Shown: positions 1-7,566, counted from the first letter of the stretch. The stretch is DNA of 12,009 nt from Verrucomicrobiota bacterium (GCA_026397695.1 JAPLUJ010000203.1:1-12009), one strand, 5' to 3'. The notes: generated by a model not told the origin, from the sequence alone. Numbers and translations are program-made.

Positions 1-2
1 CC

Positions 3-113
3 GCGCCTGCGGAAGGCCAAGCCGCACCGGCGATGGTCAGCGCGGCTCCCGCCGCCGCCTCGGCACAACCGCAGGTGACCGCTGCGCGAGGCAATGATTC
101 CGAACTCTATTGA
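3..113 (+). CDS. C-terminal end of an upstream Ala/Pro-rich protein (partial)
   Basis: An open frame enters from the left edge and stops at TGA 111-113, giving the last 36 residues of a protein that begins outside the window. The visible part is low-complexity and rich in Ala, Pro and Gln, and it ends in GNDSELY, so the last residue is a tyrosine. There is no recognisable domain. The next gene encodes a Wza-type polysaccharide export protein only 20 bp downstream, so this could be the disordered tail of another capsule or exopolysaccharide protein, such as a chain-length determinant or tyrosine autokinase. That is inference from position only. The frame is supported by its GC-rich composition and by the short gap to the next start codon. 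Confidence 0.5.
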   Translation, partial: APAEGQAAPAMVSAAPAAASAQPQVTAARGNDSELY

Positions 114-133
114 CACCCTAACCGTTAAATCCG

Positions 134-697
134 ATGAACCTCAAACGCATTGTCGCCGGGCTATTGGCCTTTATCTGCATGTCCGTATCGGCGTTGGCAC
201 AGATCCAAGCCGGGCGGGCTATCATCGTCACCATTTCCGGGGTGCCAACCGAAGAGAAGGCCCGCTTTGATGTCAACTATCCGGTTTCCGAATCGGGAAT
301 GATCAACATGCCCTTCATCGGCCAGGTGAAAGCCGCCGGCCTGCGGGCGGAACAACTGCAGGCGGTGTTGGAGGCGCGCTACAAGTCGGCCGGCATCTAC
401 ACCCACCCGACGTTTCAAGTGATTGATTCGACTGCGGGAAAAATCGTCGAACAATTGGTGGTGGTTGGTGGCCAGGTCCGCAGGCCCGGCCCGGTACCAT
501 ATAACAGGAATTTGACGCTCTATCAGGCGATCCAGAACGCCGGCGGTGCCACCGAGTTCGGCAGCATGAAACGGGTGAAGTTGATCCGCAATGGACAACA
601 AAAGCAGTATGATCTGACGATATTGCAGTTCATGCAGATTCCGTTGGAACCGGACGACACGATCGAAGTTCCCCAGAAAAACATCATGAACGGTTGA
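134..697 (+). CDS. Wza-type polysaccharide export protein, single SLBB domain
   Basis: Predicted periplasmic or outer-membrane-associated protein of 187 aa for export of capsule or exopolysaccharide. Residues 1-22 form a Sec signal peptide with a hydrophobic core and an ALA-Q cleavage site. There is no lipobox cysteine, unlike E. coli Wza, which is a lipoprotein. About residues 27-100 match the Poly_export (PF02563) pattern, including a YPVSESGMINMPFIGQV stretch and a following helix with LRAEQLQAVLEARY. About residues 108-170 form one SLBB domain (VVGGQVRRPGPVPY, then LYQAIQNAGGATEFGSMKRV). Full Wza proteins of about 380 aa have several SLBB-like domains and a C-terminal membrane helix; this one has neither. 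It resembles the short export-family proteins common in Verrucomicrobiota and Bacteroidota. The ATG at 134 gives a clean signal peptide; no Shine-Dalgarno sequence is visible. Family assignment is firm, substrate unknown. Confidence 0.85.
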   Translation: MNLKRIVAGLLAFICMSVSALAQIQAGRAIIVTISGVPTEEKARFDVNYPVSESGMINMPFIGQVKAAGLRAEQLQAVLEARYKSAGIYTHPTFQVIDSTAGKIVEQLVVVGGQVRRPGPVPYNRNLTLYQAIQNAGGATEFGSMKRVKLIRNGQQKQYDLTILQFMQIPLEPDDTIEVPQKNIMNG

Positions 698-781
698 TGG
701 GATATCGCATCAGGAGTGGCTTGGATGTTAGAAATACCCGATGTGATTGGTGTGAAGCCGGGTGTGATTTTCCGAACTGCC

Positions 782-1495
782 ATGTATGAGAGAATCCAAC
801 GCGCCTTGATCGGACTGGCCAGTGTCATGGCGTGGTTGCTGGCATCCCCGGCCGTGGCATGGGCCATCGAATTACCCGCCGGGCCGCTGGCGAACCTGAA
901 GGCCGAAGAATTTCTCAAACGGGAGAGCGCCCAGGCGGAGTTGTTAGCGTGGGCACGCGGGCATCTGGAGCCGGCGATGGACGAATTGTTCCGGTATTCG
1001 AAGGTGGCCGATGATCCGGAGGTGCGGGAACGCTGCCTTGCCGTATTGCACGAGTTGGTCAACGACGAATATCAGAAGGAGGGCGAGGGATTTATCGGCA
1101 TCCGGATGCTGGAGGAAATCGCGAACGTGCCCGGAGATCCCAATCCCCGCAGCGTGATCCGGGTACTTCAGGTCATGCCCGACACTGCCGCGCAACAAGC
1201 GGGACTCCAGCCCAATGACCTGATCGCCGGGTTGGGGGATATGGTTTGGCGTGAGGGCACCGTCACACTGTTGTTCGGTGAGAAAATCCGTCAATTCAAG
1301 CCGCATACCAAGGTCACGCTCAAGGTGTTGCGCAACGGCAATTTGATGGATCTCGAAGTCACCTTGGGCAAGCGCCCGATCTCTGCGGACAATCCGTTCC
1401 TCGATCCGCGGCAAGTGGATCTCGCAGCCGCGGAAAAGGCCGCCAAGGACGCCTATTTCCGCCGCTGGCTGGAACGCCGGAAGTCGCCGAAATAA
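782..1495 (+). CDS. Secreted PDZ-domain protein
   Basis: Protein of 237 aa from the ATG at 782, chosen because it starts a typical signal peptide (MYERIQRALIG through SPAVAWA, cleavage about residue 28). The frame is open further upstream to a GTG at 716, just behind AGGAG, and to an ATG at 725, but those starts would put 19-22 non-hydrophobic residues before the signal peptide. About residues 30-100 are helical and charged, with a HEAT-like stretch (DDPEVRERCLAVLHEL). About residues 103-205 form a PDZ domain: GFIGIRML as the carboxylate-binding-type loop, then PDTAAQQAGLQPNDLIAGL and a closing strand with VTLKVLRNGNLMDLEVTL. The C-terminus is charged. There is no protease domain, so a substrate-binding or scaffold role in the periplasm is likely. 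It lies just before the PDZ-containing tail-specific protease, but an apparent terminator separates the two. No specific function is recognised. Confidence 0.72.
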   Translation: MYERIQRALIGLASVMAWLLASPAVAWAIELPAGPLANLKAEEFLKRESAQAELLAWARGHLEPAMDELFRYSKVADDPEVRERCLAVLHELVNDEYQKEGEGFIGIRMLEEIANVPGDPNPRSVIRVLQVMPDTAAQQAGLQPNDLIAGLGDMVWREGTVTLLFGEKIRQFKPHTKVTLKVLRNGNLMDLEVTLGKRPISADNPFLDPRQVDLAAAEKAAKDAYFRRWLERRKSPK

Positions 1496-1499
1496 CCCC

Positions 1500-1546
1500 T
1501 GCCGCATTTTGGAAATCGACATTCGTAAAAACTGTGGCATTTTTTT
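1500..1546 (+). terminator. Probable intrinsic terminator after the PDZ gene
   Basis: TGCCGCA (1500-1506) pairs with TGTGGCA (1533-1539), seven pairs with one G-U. The stem can extend inward through TTTT/AAAA past a bulged C. A run of seven T follows at 1540-1546. The hairpin starts four bases after the PDZ gene's stop codon. The loop, about 16 nt, is larger than usual, which lowers confidence. If it works, transcription of the following protease needs its own start site within about 35 bp or read-through. Confidence 0.5.
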
Positions 1547-1579
1547 GAAACATTCCCAACCCCGCTCCGTTTGACATTC

Positions 1580-3421
1580 ATGACTCGCTTCTGGTTAAGA
1601 AAAGCCACCTCCTCGGTCGCGGTGGTCGCGCTCTCCTGTTCCGCATGGGCGCAGCAGGCGGATTTCAACGAAGTGGGCCGGCAAATGGCGATCATGCTGC
1701 AAAACAGCCATTTCGCCCGACTTCCCTTCAATGAGGAGTTGAGTCGGCGGTTTCTCGAAGATTACCTCAAGGATCTCGATTTCCAGCGGCTTTATTTCAC
1801 CCAACAGGATGTGGACAAGTTCACACGCGACTATGGGGACAACCTTCACACGCTTCTGCTGCAAGGGAAATTCATGTCGGCGGCGAGCGATATCTATCGG
1901 GTTTTTGAACAGCGCGTGGAAGCACGTGTCGCCCAAACCACCAAGCTGTTGAATGCTGCCGAATTCGATTTTACGGCGAATGAGTCTGTCATGATGAGCC
2001 GGAAGAACGCCGTGTGGCCGAAAACCGAGAAGATCGCGGTCGATCTGTGGCGTCTGCAGATCAAGGAGGCGGTGCTTGCCGAGGTGCTCCGTCGTGAATT
2101 GCTCACCAAGCTCGCCAAGGAGCAGGGCAAAACGGATCCGGGCAGCGAGGACCGCAGTCCGAAAGATAAAGTCCTGCTGCGCTACAAACGGTTTCTGAGC
2201 AGTGTCAAGGATGTGGACGAGGAGGAAATCGCGAACTATTTTCTCAGCGCGGTGGCCCGTGCTTACGATCCCCACACGGATTACATGAGCTTCCGGGAGA
2301 TGAACCGTTTCAAGGACGGGATGAAAAACGAACTCGTTGGCATCGGCGCGCTGCTGCAAGCCGAAGAAGATGGAGCCACCAAAATCATGGGCATCGTCAT
2401 CGGCGGGCCGGCTGATCAGGAGGGGTCATTGAAACTCAACGACCGGGTGATGGCGGTGGACACCCTCAACACCCGCAAGACCGGGGACATGACGGATATC
2501 ATGTTCATGAAAATCGACAAGGTGGTGGATTTGATCCGCGGCAAGGAGGGAACCTCGGTGGCGCTCAAGGTGGAACCTGCGGGCGGTGCGCCCGGCGAGA
2601 CCAAGATTGTGGTGATCCAGCGGGGCAAGGTGGAATTGAAAGACGAACAGGCGAGCGCCGAGGTGATCGAAATGAAAACGAAAAAGGGTGCCGCCCGCCG
2701 CTTGGGGGTGATCACCCTGCCTTCGTTCTACGCGGATTTCGAAGAGGGTAAAGTCAGTTGCGCCAAAGATGTCGAACGTATCCTCAAACGCCTGATCGAA
2801 GAAAAAATCGACGGCTTGATTCTAGATCTGCGGAATAATGGCGGAGGATCGTTGGAGGAGGTCCGCCGCATGACGGGCTTCTTCATGGACCGCGGTCCGG
2901 TGGTGCAGGTGAAAAACACCCTCGGCCAGGTGCAGGTCAAGGATTCGGAAAACGGCAAGCCGATTTACAACGGCCCGATGGTGGTCATGACCGATAAGAG
3001 CAGCGCTTCCGCCAGTGAGATTCTGGCCGGCGCCCTGCAGGATTTCAATCGTGCGGTGATTGTGGGTGACTCGTCCACATTTGGTAAAGGCACGGTTCAG
3101 CAGCCGATGGACATCGGACGCATGCTGCCGTTGTTTTCCGTTAGAAACCGGGCGGGTTTCCTCAAGGTGACCATCCAGAAATTCTATCGTCCATCGGGTT
3201 CCTCCACCCAGATGGATGGAGTGAAGTCCGATGTGGTGGTTCCCAGTTTGATGGACGCGCTGGAGGTGGGAGAGGCGTTTCTGGATCACCCGCTGCCCCA
3301 TGATCGGATCCGCCGCGCCCCCGACTTTGAACCAAGGCCGCCCGTGAAAAAGAACTTTTGGAGTCAGACGCCCAGCAAAAGGAACGCAACATCGAGCGCC
3401 GGGCGCGTTTCGAAAAAATGA
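1580..3421 (+). CDS. prc: Prc/CtpA-type tail-specific protease (S41), frameshifted near its 3' end
   Basis: Periplasmic C-terminal processing protease that cleaves proteins from non-polar C-termini. The ATG at 1580 gives a signal peptide (MTRFWLRKATSSV through SAWA-QQ); the TTG at 1571 would only add MTF. About residues 25-230 match the helical N-terminal domain of E. coli Prc (SRRFLEDYLKDLDFQRLYF, then YDPHTDYMSF). A PDZ domain lies at about 250-340 (VIGGPADQEGSLKLNDRVMAV). The S41 domain follows, with LDLRNNGGGS, the nucleophile Ser477 inside SASASE, and the general-base Lys503 in TFGKGTVQQ. The S-K distance of 26 fits the family. As read, the frame ends at 613 aa with a 22-25 residue tail unlike Prc; the true C-terminal domain continues in another frame up to 3678. 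Restoring one base at the A5 tract 3347-3351 would give about 699 aa, close to E. coli Prc (682). All catalytic residues lie before the shift. Confidence 0.88.
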   Translation: MTRFWLRKATSSVAVVALSCSAWAQQADFNEVGRQMAIMLQNSHFARLPFNEELSRRFLEDYLKDLDFQRLYFTQQDVDKFTRDYGDNLHTLLLQGKFMSAASDIYRVFEQRVEARVAQTTKLLNAAEFDFTANESVMMSRKNAVWPKTEKIAVDLWRLQIKEAVLAEVLRRELLTKLAKEQGKTDPGSEDRSPKDKVLLRYKRFLSSVKDVDEEEIANYFLSAVARAYDPHTDYMSFREMNRFKDGMKNELVGIGALLQAEEDGATKIMGIVIGGPADQEGSLKLNDRVMAVDTLNTRKTGDMTDIMFMKIDKVVDLIRGKEGTSVALKVEPAGGAPGETKIVVIQRGKVELKDEQASAEVIEMKTKKGAARRLGVITLPSFYADFEEGKVSCAKDVERILKRLIEEKIDGLILDLRNNGGGSLEEVRRMTGFFMDRGPVVQVKNTLGQVQVKDSENGKPIYNGPMVVMTDKSSASASEILAGALQDFNRAVIVGDSSTFGKGTVQQPMDIGRMLPLFSVRNRAGFLKVTIQKFYRPSGSSTQMDGVKSDVVVPSLMDALEVGEAFLDHPLPHDRIRRAPDFEPRPPVKKNFWSQTPSKRNATSSAGRVSKK

Positions 3422-3678
3422 CCAAAGAGGACAAGGTTAATTTCAAGTTCTTCAAACTCAGGCTGGAGGATGTCGAGAAAGAGGCCCCGTTCAAGTCCTA
3501 CGATCCTGCCGACGAAAGCGGCAGCTACATGCGCCGCGCCAAGGATGCCACCGCGGATTTGGATGAAACCCCGAAATGGCCCACCGGATTGCACCCCGTC
3601 AAACGCGAGGCCCTCGCCGTGCTGCGGGATCTCATCGATCTATCGGAAAACGCCAGGATGGCGGGCTTGATCAAGTGA
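3331..3678 (+). pseudogene. prc: Out-of-frame C-terminal domain of the tail-specific protease
   Basis: This frame opens after a TGA at 3328-3330 and has no good start of its own: the first candidates are a TTG at 3358 and an internal ATG at 3418. Its protein sequence continues the Prc C-terminal region: KELLESDAQQKERNIERRAR, then FEKMTKEDKVNFKFF, corresponding to the ELL-x-EHNARIA and MKDKRNIVSLN region of E. coli Prc. It ends with a helical stretch, VKREALAVLRDLIDL. It lies in the -1 frame relative to the catalytic part. The simplest reading is one protein split by a missing A in the A5 tract at 3347-3351, through mutation, assembly error or -1 slippage. It should not be treated as an independent gene. 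Confidence 0.8.
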
Positions 3679-3697
3679 ACGCGGTCGCGGGAGTCTC

Positions 3698-4408
3698 ATG
3701 ATGTCGGATATTGCCGGGAACCTAACGGAAATCAGGCAACGGATCACGGCCGCTTGTCGGCGGGCGGATCGGGATCCGGCAGCGGTCCGCTTGGTCGCCG
3801 TTTCCAAAACGTTTCCGGCGGAGGCCGTGCGGGAAGCCAGCGAGGCGGGACAACTGCACTTCGGCGAGAGCCGGTTGCAGGAGGCGGAGCCCAAGATCGA
3901 TATGTTGCCGGGTTCGCTGCACTGGCATTTCATCGGCAGGGTCCAGCGCAACAAGGTGCGCCGGATACTGCCGCGCTTCGAGATGATTCATGCCGTGGAT
4001 TCCTCCGCTCTTGCGTCCTTCATGGATGCAATCGCCAAAGAACTCGGGTTGTTTCCCAAGGTTTTCCTGCAGGTCAACATTGGCGCGGAAGCGACCAAGG
4101 GCGGCTTCGATCCGGCGGTGCTGCGCACGGAATTGGCTGGTTTGTTAGCCTTGCAGCGCTTGGAGATCATGGGCTTGATGTGCATCCCTCCGGTCGGCCC
4201 GGATGCGGAGTCGGCGCGTCCGTGGTTTGTCGCACTCCGGTGTTTGCGTGACGACTTGGAGCGCGCGTCGGGCGTTGCGCTGCCCTTCCTGAGCATGGGC
4301 ATGAGCGGAGATTTCGAGGTCGCCATCGAGGAAGGGGCCACCCATGTGCGCGTGGGTTCCACGATTTTCGGGAAACGCGCCTATCAGATGGACGGCGGGC
4401 CCGGGTGA
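3698..4408 (+). CDS. yggS: YggS/PLPBP-family pyridoxal phosphate homeostasis protein
   Basis: Cytosolic 236-aa PLP-binding protein with a single alanine-racemase-like barrel; the family binds PLP and buffers vitamin B6 and amino-acid metabolism, with no firmly known enzymatic reaction. PLP-binding Lys37 is in LVAVSKTF. Other family motifs are FGESRLQEAEPKI (normally FGEN; Asn is Ser here), WHFIGRVQRNKVR (usually FIGHLQ-NK), LEIMGLMCIPP, and the phosphate-binding end LSMGMSGDFEVAIEEGATHVRVGS followed by IFGKR. Length is normal. Two ATGs are adjacent (3698 and 3701). The gene begins 19 bp after the protease region and ends 15 bp before recG, which suggests cotranscription. The two motif deviations do not affect the lysine or the phosphate loop. 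Identification is secure. Confidence 0.95.
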   Translation: MMSDIAGNLTEIRQRITAACRRADRDPAAVRLVAVSKTFPAEAVREASEAGQLHFGESRLQEAEPKIDMLPGSLHWHFIGRVQRNKVRRILPRFEMIHAVDSSALASFMDAIAKELGLFPKVFLQVNIGAEATKGGFDPAVLRTELAGLLALQRLEIMGLMCIPPVGPDAESARPWFVALRCLRDDLERASGVALPFLSMGMSGDFEVAIEEGATHVRVGSTIFGKRAYQMDGGPG

Positions 4409-4423
4409 GCGCAAATTCCCCCC

Positions 4424-6472
4424 GTGATTTCCGCGTTAACCGATTTGGCGTTGCTGCCGCTACTGCCGGCCAAGGAGGTGGCGGCGTTGGCGGCGGCGGG
4501 ATACCAAACCGCGGCGCAGGTGTTAGACCACCTGCCCAAGCGCCATGAGGACCGGCGGCGCTTCGATGCCTTTCCCAATCAGCCATCCGCCGCCGCAGTC
4601 TGCCTGCGTGGCACGGTGATCGATACTGCCAAGCGCCATTTCGGGCGCGGCCACGGGTTTTTCGAGGCGCTGGTCATGGACGGTGCGGGCGGCGTTTTCG
4701 GCTGCGGGAAAATCACCTGCCGCTGGTACCATATGGCGTTCATCCATAAACTCGTCGCCGCCGGCCAGGAAGTGGTCGTTTACGGCAAGGTCAAGGATTC
4801 TAACGGACGCTTGATCATCGATCATCCGGAGTTCGAGATTCTCCGCGAGGACGACCCCGGAGCCGAGTCCATTCATCTCGAACGCATCGTCCCCATCTAT
4901 CGGAATCTGCCGGGTCTCGCCCAACGGCGCTTGCGGGAAATCATCCATCTGCTGCTCGTGCAAGCCGACCCCGTGACGCTGGCGCGAGCCATCGAGGTGG
5001 ACCCGGCATCGCCGCGAGCCACCGCGCTGTGGCACGCGCATTTCCCGGCTTCGATGGATCAAGCGCAGGCCGCCCGCCGCCGCTTCGCGCTCGAAGAGTT
5101 TTTCTTCATCCAGTTGAACGTCGCGTGGCGCAGATTGCGCCATCAGGAACAATCCGGGCGTGTCCTCGGCAAACGCACCACCTTGTTAGGGACGTTTTAC
5201 CGCAGTCTGCCGTTTGATCTGACCGACGCGCAGAAGCGCTCGATCCGCGAGATCATCGCCGACATGAGGGTGCCGCGTCCGATGAACCGCCTGTTGCAGG
5301 GTGACGTGGGCTCAGGCAAAACCTTCGTCGCCATGGCGGCCATGTTGCTCGCGATCGATTCCGGTTGCCAGGCGGCCTTGATGGCCCCCACCCAGATTCT
5401 GGCGGAACAACATTATCTAACATTCCGCCGCTGGCTCGATCCGCTGGGCGTGCGCATCGCCTTGCGCACCGCCAACCGGGACGAAACCAACCCTGCCGCA
5501 TGGCGCGGCAAGGACGCGCAGATGATCATCGGCACCCACGCCTTGCTCTATGAGAACGCGCAGTTCGCGGATCTCGGACTGGTGGTCATCGACGAACAGC
5601 ACAAGTTCGGCGTCGCCCAACGCGCTTCGTTGATCCAACGCGGCGTGGTGCCCGATGTGCTGGTCATGACCGCCACGCCGATCCCCCGCACCTTGACCAT
5701 GACCATCTACGGCGACCTCGATGTCTCGCTGCTCGATGAGAAACCTCCCGGCCGCAGGAATATCATCAGCCGTGTGAGAGTGGGTGCCAAGCAGGCGGAT
5801 GTCACCGCGTTTGTGAAATCCCAACTCTCTAACGGACGCCAAGCCTATCTCGTCTATCCACTCGTCGAGGAAAGCGCATCCCTCAAGGTGGAATCCGCCA
5901 CCGCCGCCTGCGAAAAATGGCGCAAGCGCCTGCCCGCCCACGAGGTCGGACTGATCCATGGCAAACTCCGGCCCGACGAGAAGGAAGCGGTCATGCGCCG
6001 CTTCCGCGAAGGCGCGATCCGCGCCTTGGTGGCCACCACCGTGATCGAAGTGGGCATGGACGTGGCCAATGCCACCGTCATGATCCTGCATCATGCCGAA
6101 CGCTTCGGCCTGGCCCAACTCCACCAACTCCGCGGCCGCATCGGCAGGGGTGCCCATCAGGGATACTGCATCCTTCTAACGGATGGGAAAAACCCGGAAG
6201 CCCTCGAAAAACTCATGCTGCTCGAACACTGTGCCGATGGCTTCGAAATCGCCGAAGCCGACCTCCGCCTGCGCGGACCGGGCGATGTGTTAGGCACCCT
6301 GCAAAGCGGCCTGTCCGAACTGCGCTTCACCGATTTCCTCGCGGACACCCCGCTCCTGCGCCAGGCCCGCGAACTCGCCGACCATGTGCTCGCCGTGGAT
6401 CCCTGGCTGAATGACTGCCACCGCGCCCTGCGCCCGGCAATTCAGCAACTGCCGGTCCTGATAGATACATAA
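4424..6472 (+). CDS. recG: ATP-dependent DNA helicase RecG
   Basis: RecG, 682 aa, a superfamily 2 helicase that reverses stalled replication forks and branch-migrates Holliday junctions. The N-terminal part (about residues 1-230) holds the wedge/OB domain, with LRGTVIDTAK and GQEVVVYGKVKDSNGRLIID. In the wedge strand the usual aromatic pair appears as WY in ITCRWYHMAF. Helicase motifs are in order: Walker A GDVGSGKT at 293-300, APTQILAEQH, motif II DEQH at 390-393, MTATPIPRTL (motif III), VYPLVEES, VATTVIEVGMDV (motif V), and QLHQLRGRIGRG at 565-576 (motif VI). The C-terminal RecG-specific domain has DLRLRGPGDVLGTLQSG. The start is a GTG at 4424, giving a normal N-terminus; no Shine-Dalgarno is visible. 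It follows yggS by 15 bp. Length and motifs indicate an intact enzyme. Confidence 0.97.
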   Translation: MISALTDLALLPLLPAKEVAALAAAGYQTAAQVLDHLPKRHEDRRRFDAFPNQPSAAAVCLRGTVIDTAKRHFGRGHGFFEALVMDGAGGVFGCGKITCRWYHMAFIHKLVAAGQEVVVYGKVKDSNGRLIIDHPEFEILREDDPGAESIHLERIVPIYRNLPGLAQRRLREIIHLLLVQADPVTLARAIEVDPASPRATALWHAHFPASMDQAQAARRRFALEEFFFIQLNVAWRRLRHQEQSGRVLGKRTTLLGTFYRSLPFDLTDAQKRSIREIIADMRVPRPMNRLLQGDVGSGKTFVAMAAMLLAIDSGCQAALMAPTQILAEQHYLTFRRWLDPLGVRIALRTANRDETNPAAWRGKDAQMIIGTHALLYENAQFADLGLVVIDEQHKFGVAQRASLIQRGVVPDVLVMTATPIPRTLTMTIYGDLDVSLLDEKPPGRRNIISRVRVGAKQADVTAFVKSQLSNGRQAYLVYPLVEESASLKVESATAACEKWRKRLPAHEVGLIHGKLRPDEKEAVMRRFREGAIRALVATTVIEVGMDVANATVMILHHAERFGLAQLHQLRGRIGRGAHQGYCILLTDGKNPEALEKLMLLEHCADGFEIAEADLRLRGPGDVLGTLQSGLSELRFTDFLADTPLLRQARELADHVLAVDPWLNDCHRALRPAIQQLPVLIDT

Positions 6473-6655
6473 GGTTCTTTTACGAGTCTTTATCCGCATA
6501 TTTTAGCATACATTACGCCTTATATGCTGAATGCTTTACGCAAATTAATATCCGGATATCCAAGCTGCCAGTCACGCCTTTTCACGCACACGCATTCTCA
6601 TCCACCGCAACACAACCGATTCCAACCACCCCAACCCCGCAACACACACATCCCC
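6473..6655 (+). promoter_or_regulatory. AT-rich promoter-like gap and CA-rich leader upstream of the cytochrome locus
   Basis: Non-coding stretch between recG and the multiheme lipoprotein gene. Positions 6473-6560 are clearly AT-rich against GC-rich surroundings and carry two symmetric elements. The first is AGCATA (6505-6510) with its inverted copy TATGCT (6523-6528), 12 nt apart. The second is the perfect 12-bp palindrome ATATCCGGATAT (6548-6559). Either could be an operator. I could not fix convincing -35/-10 boxes. From about 6560 to the ATG the sequence becomes CA-rich and nearly free of G (three G in 6601-6655), with no Shine-Dalgarno. The first cytochrome gene and those co-transcribed with it are probably controlled from here. 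Confidence 0.5.
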
Positions 6656-7534
6656 ATGAAGACCTTCTGGAAACTTCCTCATGTCTCGACCCTCAGCCGA
6701 TGGGTTCGTGAAAAACAAAACCCTCTCTTATGGAGCGCGGGTGCCGGTGCCTCGGTGGCTCTGGTCCTGATTTCCTGCGGCACCACGGGTCGCACGATGA
6801 TGGCCCCGCCCAGCATCCCGGGCGCCACCTTTGTCGGCACCACGGAATGCGCCACTTGCCATGAAAAACTTGTCCGCGACTTCCGCACGGCTGATCATGC
6901 GAAGCTGCAAGCCAAGGGCAAGAACGCCATCGATATGGGCTGCGAATCCTGCCACGGCCCGGGCAGCAAGCACGTCGCAGCCGGCGGCGGCGCGGGCACC
7001 ATTGTCAATCCCAGGAAATCCCCACAAACCTGCTTCCAGTGCCACCTCGATAAAAAGGCGCAATTCATGCTGCCCTACAGCCACCCGGTGCTGGCCGGCA
7101 AGATGACCTGCGGCGATTGCCATAACCCGCACAAGGGCTCGGCCCTCAAGGGGGGCGGAACTCTTCTGCACGGCAAGAACGAAACCTGTTACGAGTGCCA
7201 CAAGGCCCAGGCCGGACCTTTCATCTTCTCTCATGACGCCGTTAAGGAAGGATGTTCGTCCTGCCACAACCCGCACGGCTCCGTGAACCAGAAAATGCTC
7301 ACCGAGCGCAATGCCACGCTCTGCCTGAAGTGCCACTTCGACGGACATACCAAAACAACGTTTAACAACGCCATGGGTCCCTCCGGCGGCCACGGTCCTT
7401 CCAAAAGCTCTCCTACCGCCACCCCCCCGAATACCATCACTCCAAATGGTCGCTTCCAACAAGGCACCTGTTGGAGCGCCGGATGTCACGAAGCCGTCCA
7501 CGGATCTAACACCAACGTCGAACTGCGCTTCTAA
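6656..7534 (+). CDS. MtrA/DmsE-like multiheme c-type cytochrome, predicted lipoprotein
   Basis: Predicted periplasmic electron-wire subunit of a porin-cytochrome conduit, 292 aa. The ATG at 6656 gives a signal peptide ending in a lipobox, LISC, with lipidation at Cys41 and Gly at +2. An in-frame ATG at 6524 would add 44 residues encoded by promoter-like DNA and is rejected. Seven CxxCH motifs start at residues 65, 96, 126, 152, 178, 200 and 223. An eighth, CWSAGCH (272-278), has four intervening residues (CX4CH). Ten other histidines in the mature part (such as 81, 106, 143, 193, 207, 231, 282) could be distal ligands. CHNPH repeats and the terminal CH-EAVHGSN are typical of the MtrA/DmsE family. 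Classical MtrA has ten hemes in about 330 aa, so this is a shorter, probably octaheme relative. The barrel gene follows 32 bp later. Electron donor and acceptor are unknown. Confidence 0.85.
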   Translation: MKTFWKLPHVSTLSRWVREKQNPLLWSAGAGASVALVLISCGTTGRTMMAPPSIPGATFVGTTECATCHEKLVRDFRTADHAKLQAKGKNAIDMGCESCHGPGSKHVAAGGGAGTIVNPRKSPQTCFQCHLDKKAQFMLPYSHPVLAGKMTCGDCHNPHKGSALKGGGTLLHGKNETCYECHKAQAGPFIFSHDAVKEGCSSCHNPHGSVNQKMLTERNATLCLKCHFDGHTKTTFNNAMGPSGGHGPSKSSPTATPPNTITPNGRFQQGTCWSAGCHEAVHGSNTNVELRF

Positions 7535-7566
7535 TCACCACCGCAAACTTCAAATCATACACCGAT

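Noticed and set aside
716..781. GTG 716 or ATG 725 as start of the PDZ protein
   Set aside because: Both add polar residues before a well-formed signal peptide that starts at ATG 782. The AGGAG before 716 overlaps the GTG and is too close to act as its ribosome binding site.
1571..1576. TTGACA as a -35 box, or TTG 1571 as the protease start
   Set aside because: It lies four bases before the ATG at 1580, so as a -35 box it could only start transcription inside the gene; as a start codon it only adds three residues before a good signal peptide.
3358..3678. Independent 106-aa gene starting at TTG 3358
   Set aside because: The homology to the Prc C-terminal region begins before the TTG and continues the protease frame exactly; it is the displaced end of the same gene.
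6524..6655. 44-residue N-terminal extension of the MtrA-like protein from the ATG at 6524
   Set aside because: It is encoded by AT-rich then CA-rich non-coding-like DNA, is full of His, Pro and Thr, and would bury the signal peptide and lipobox. The ATG at 6656 gives a proper lipoprotein signal.
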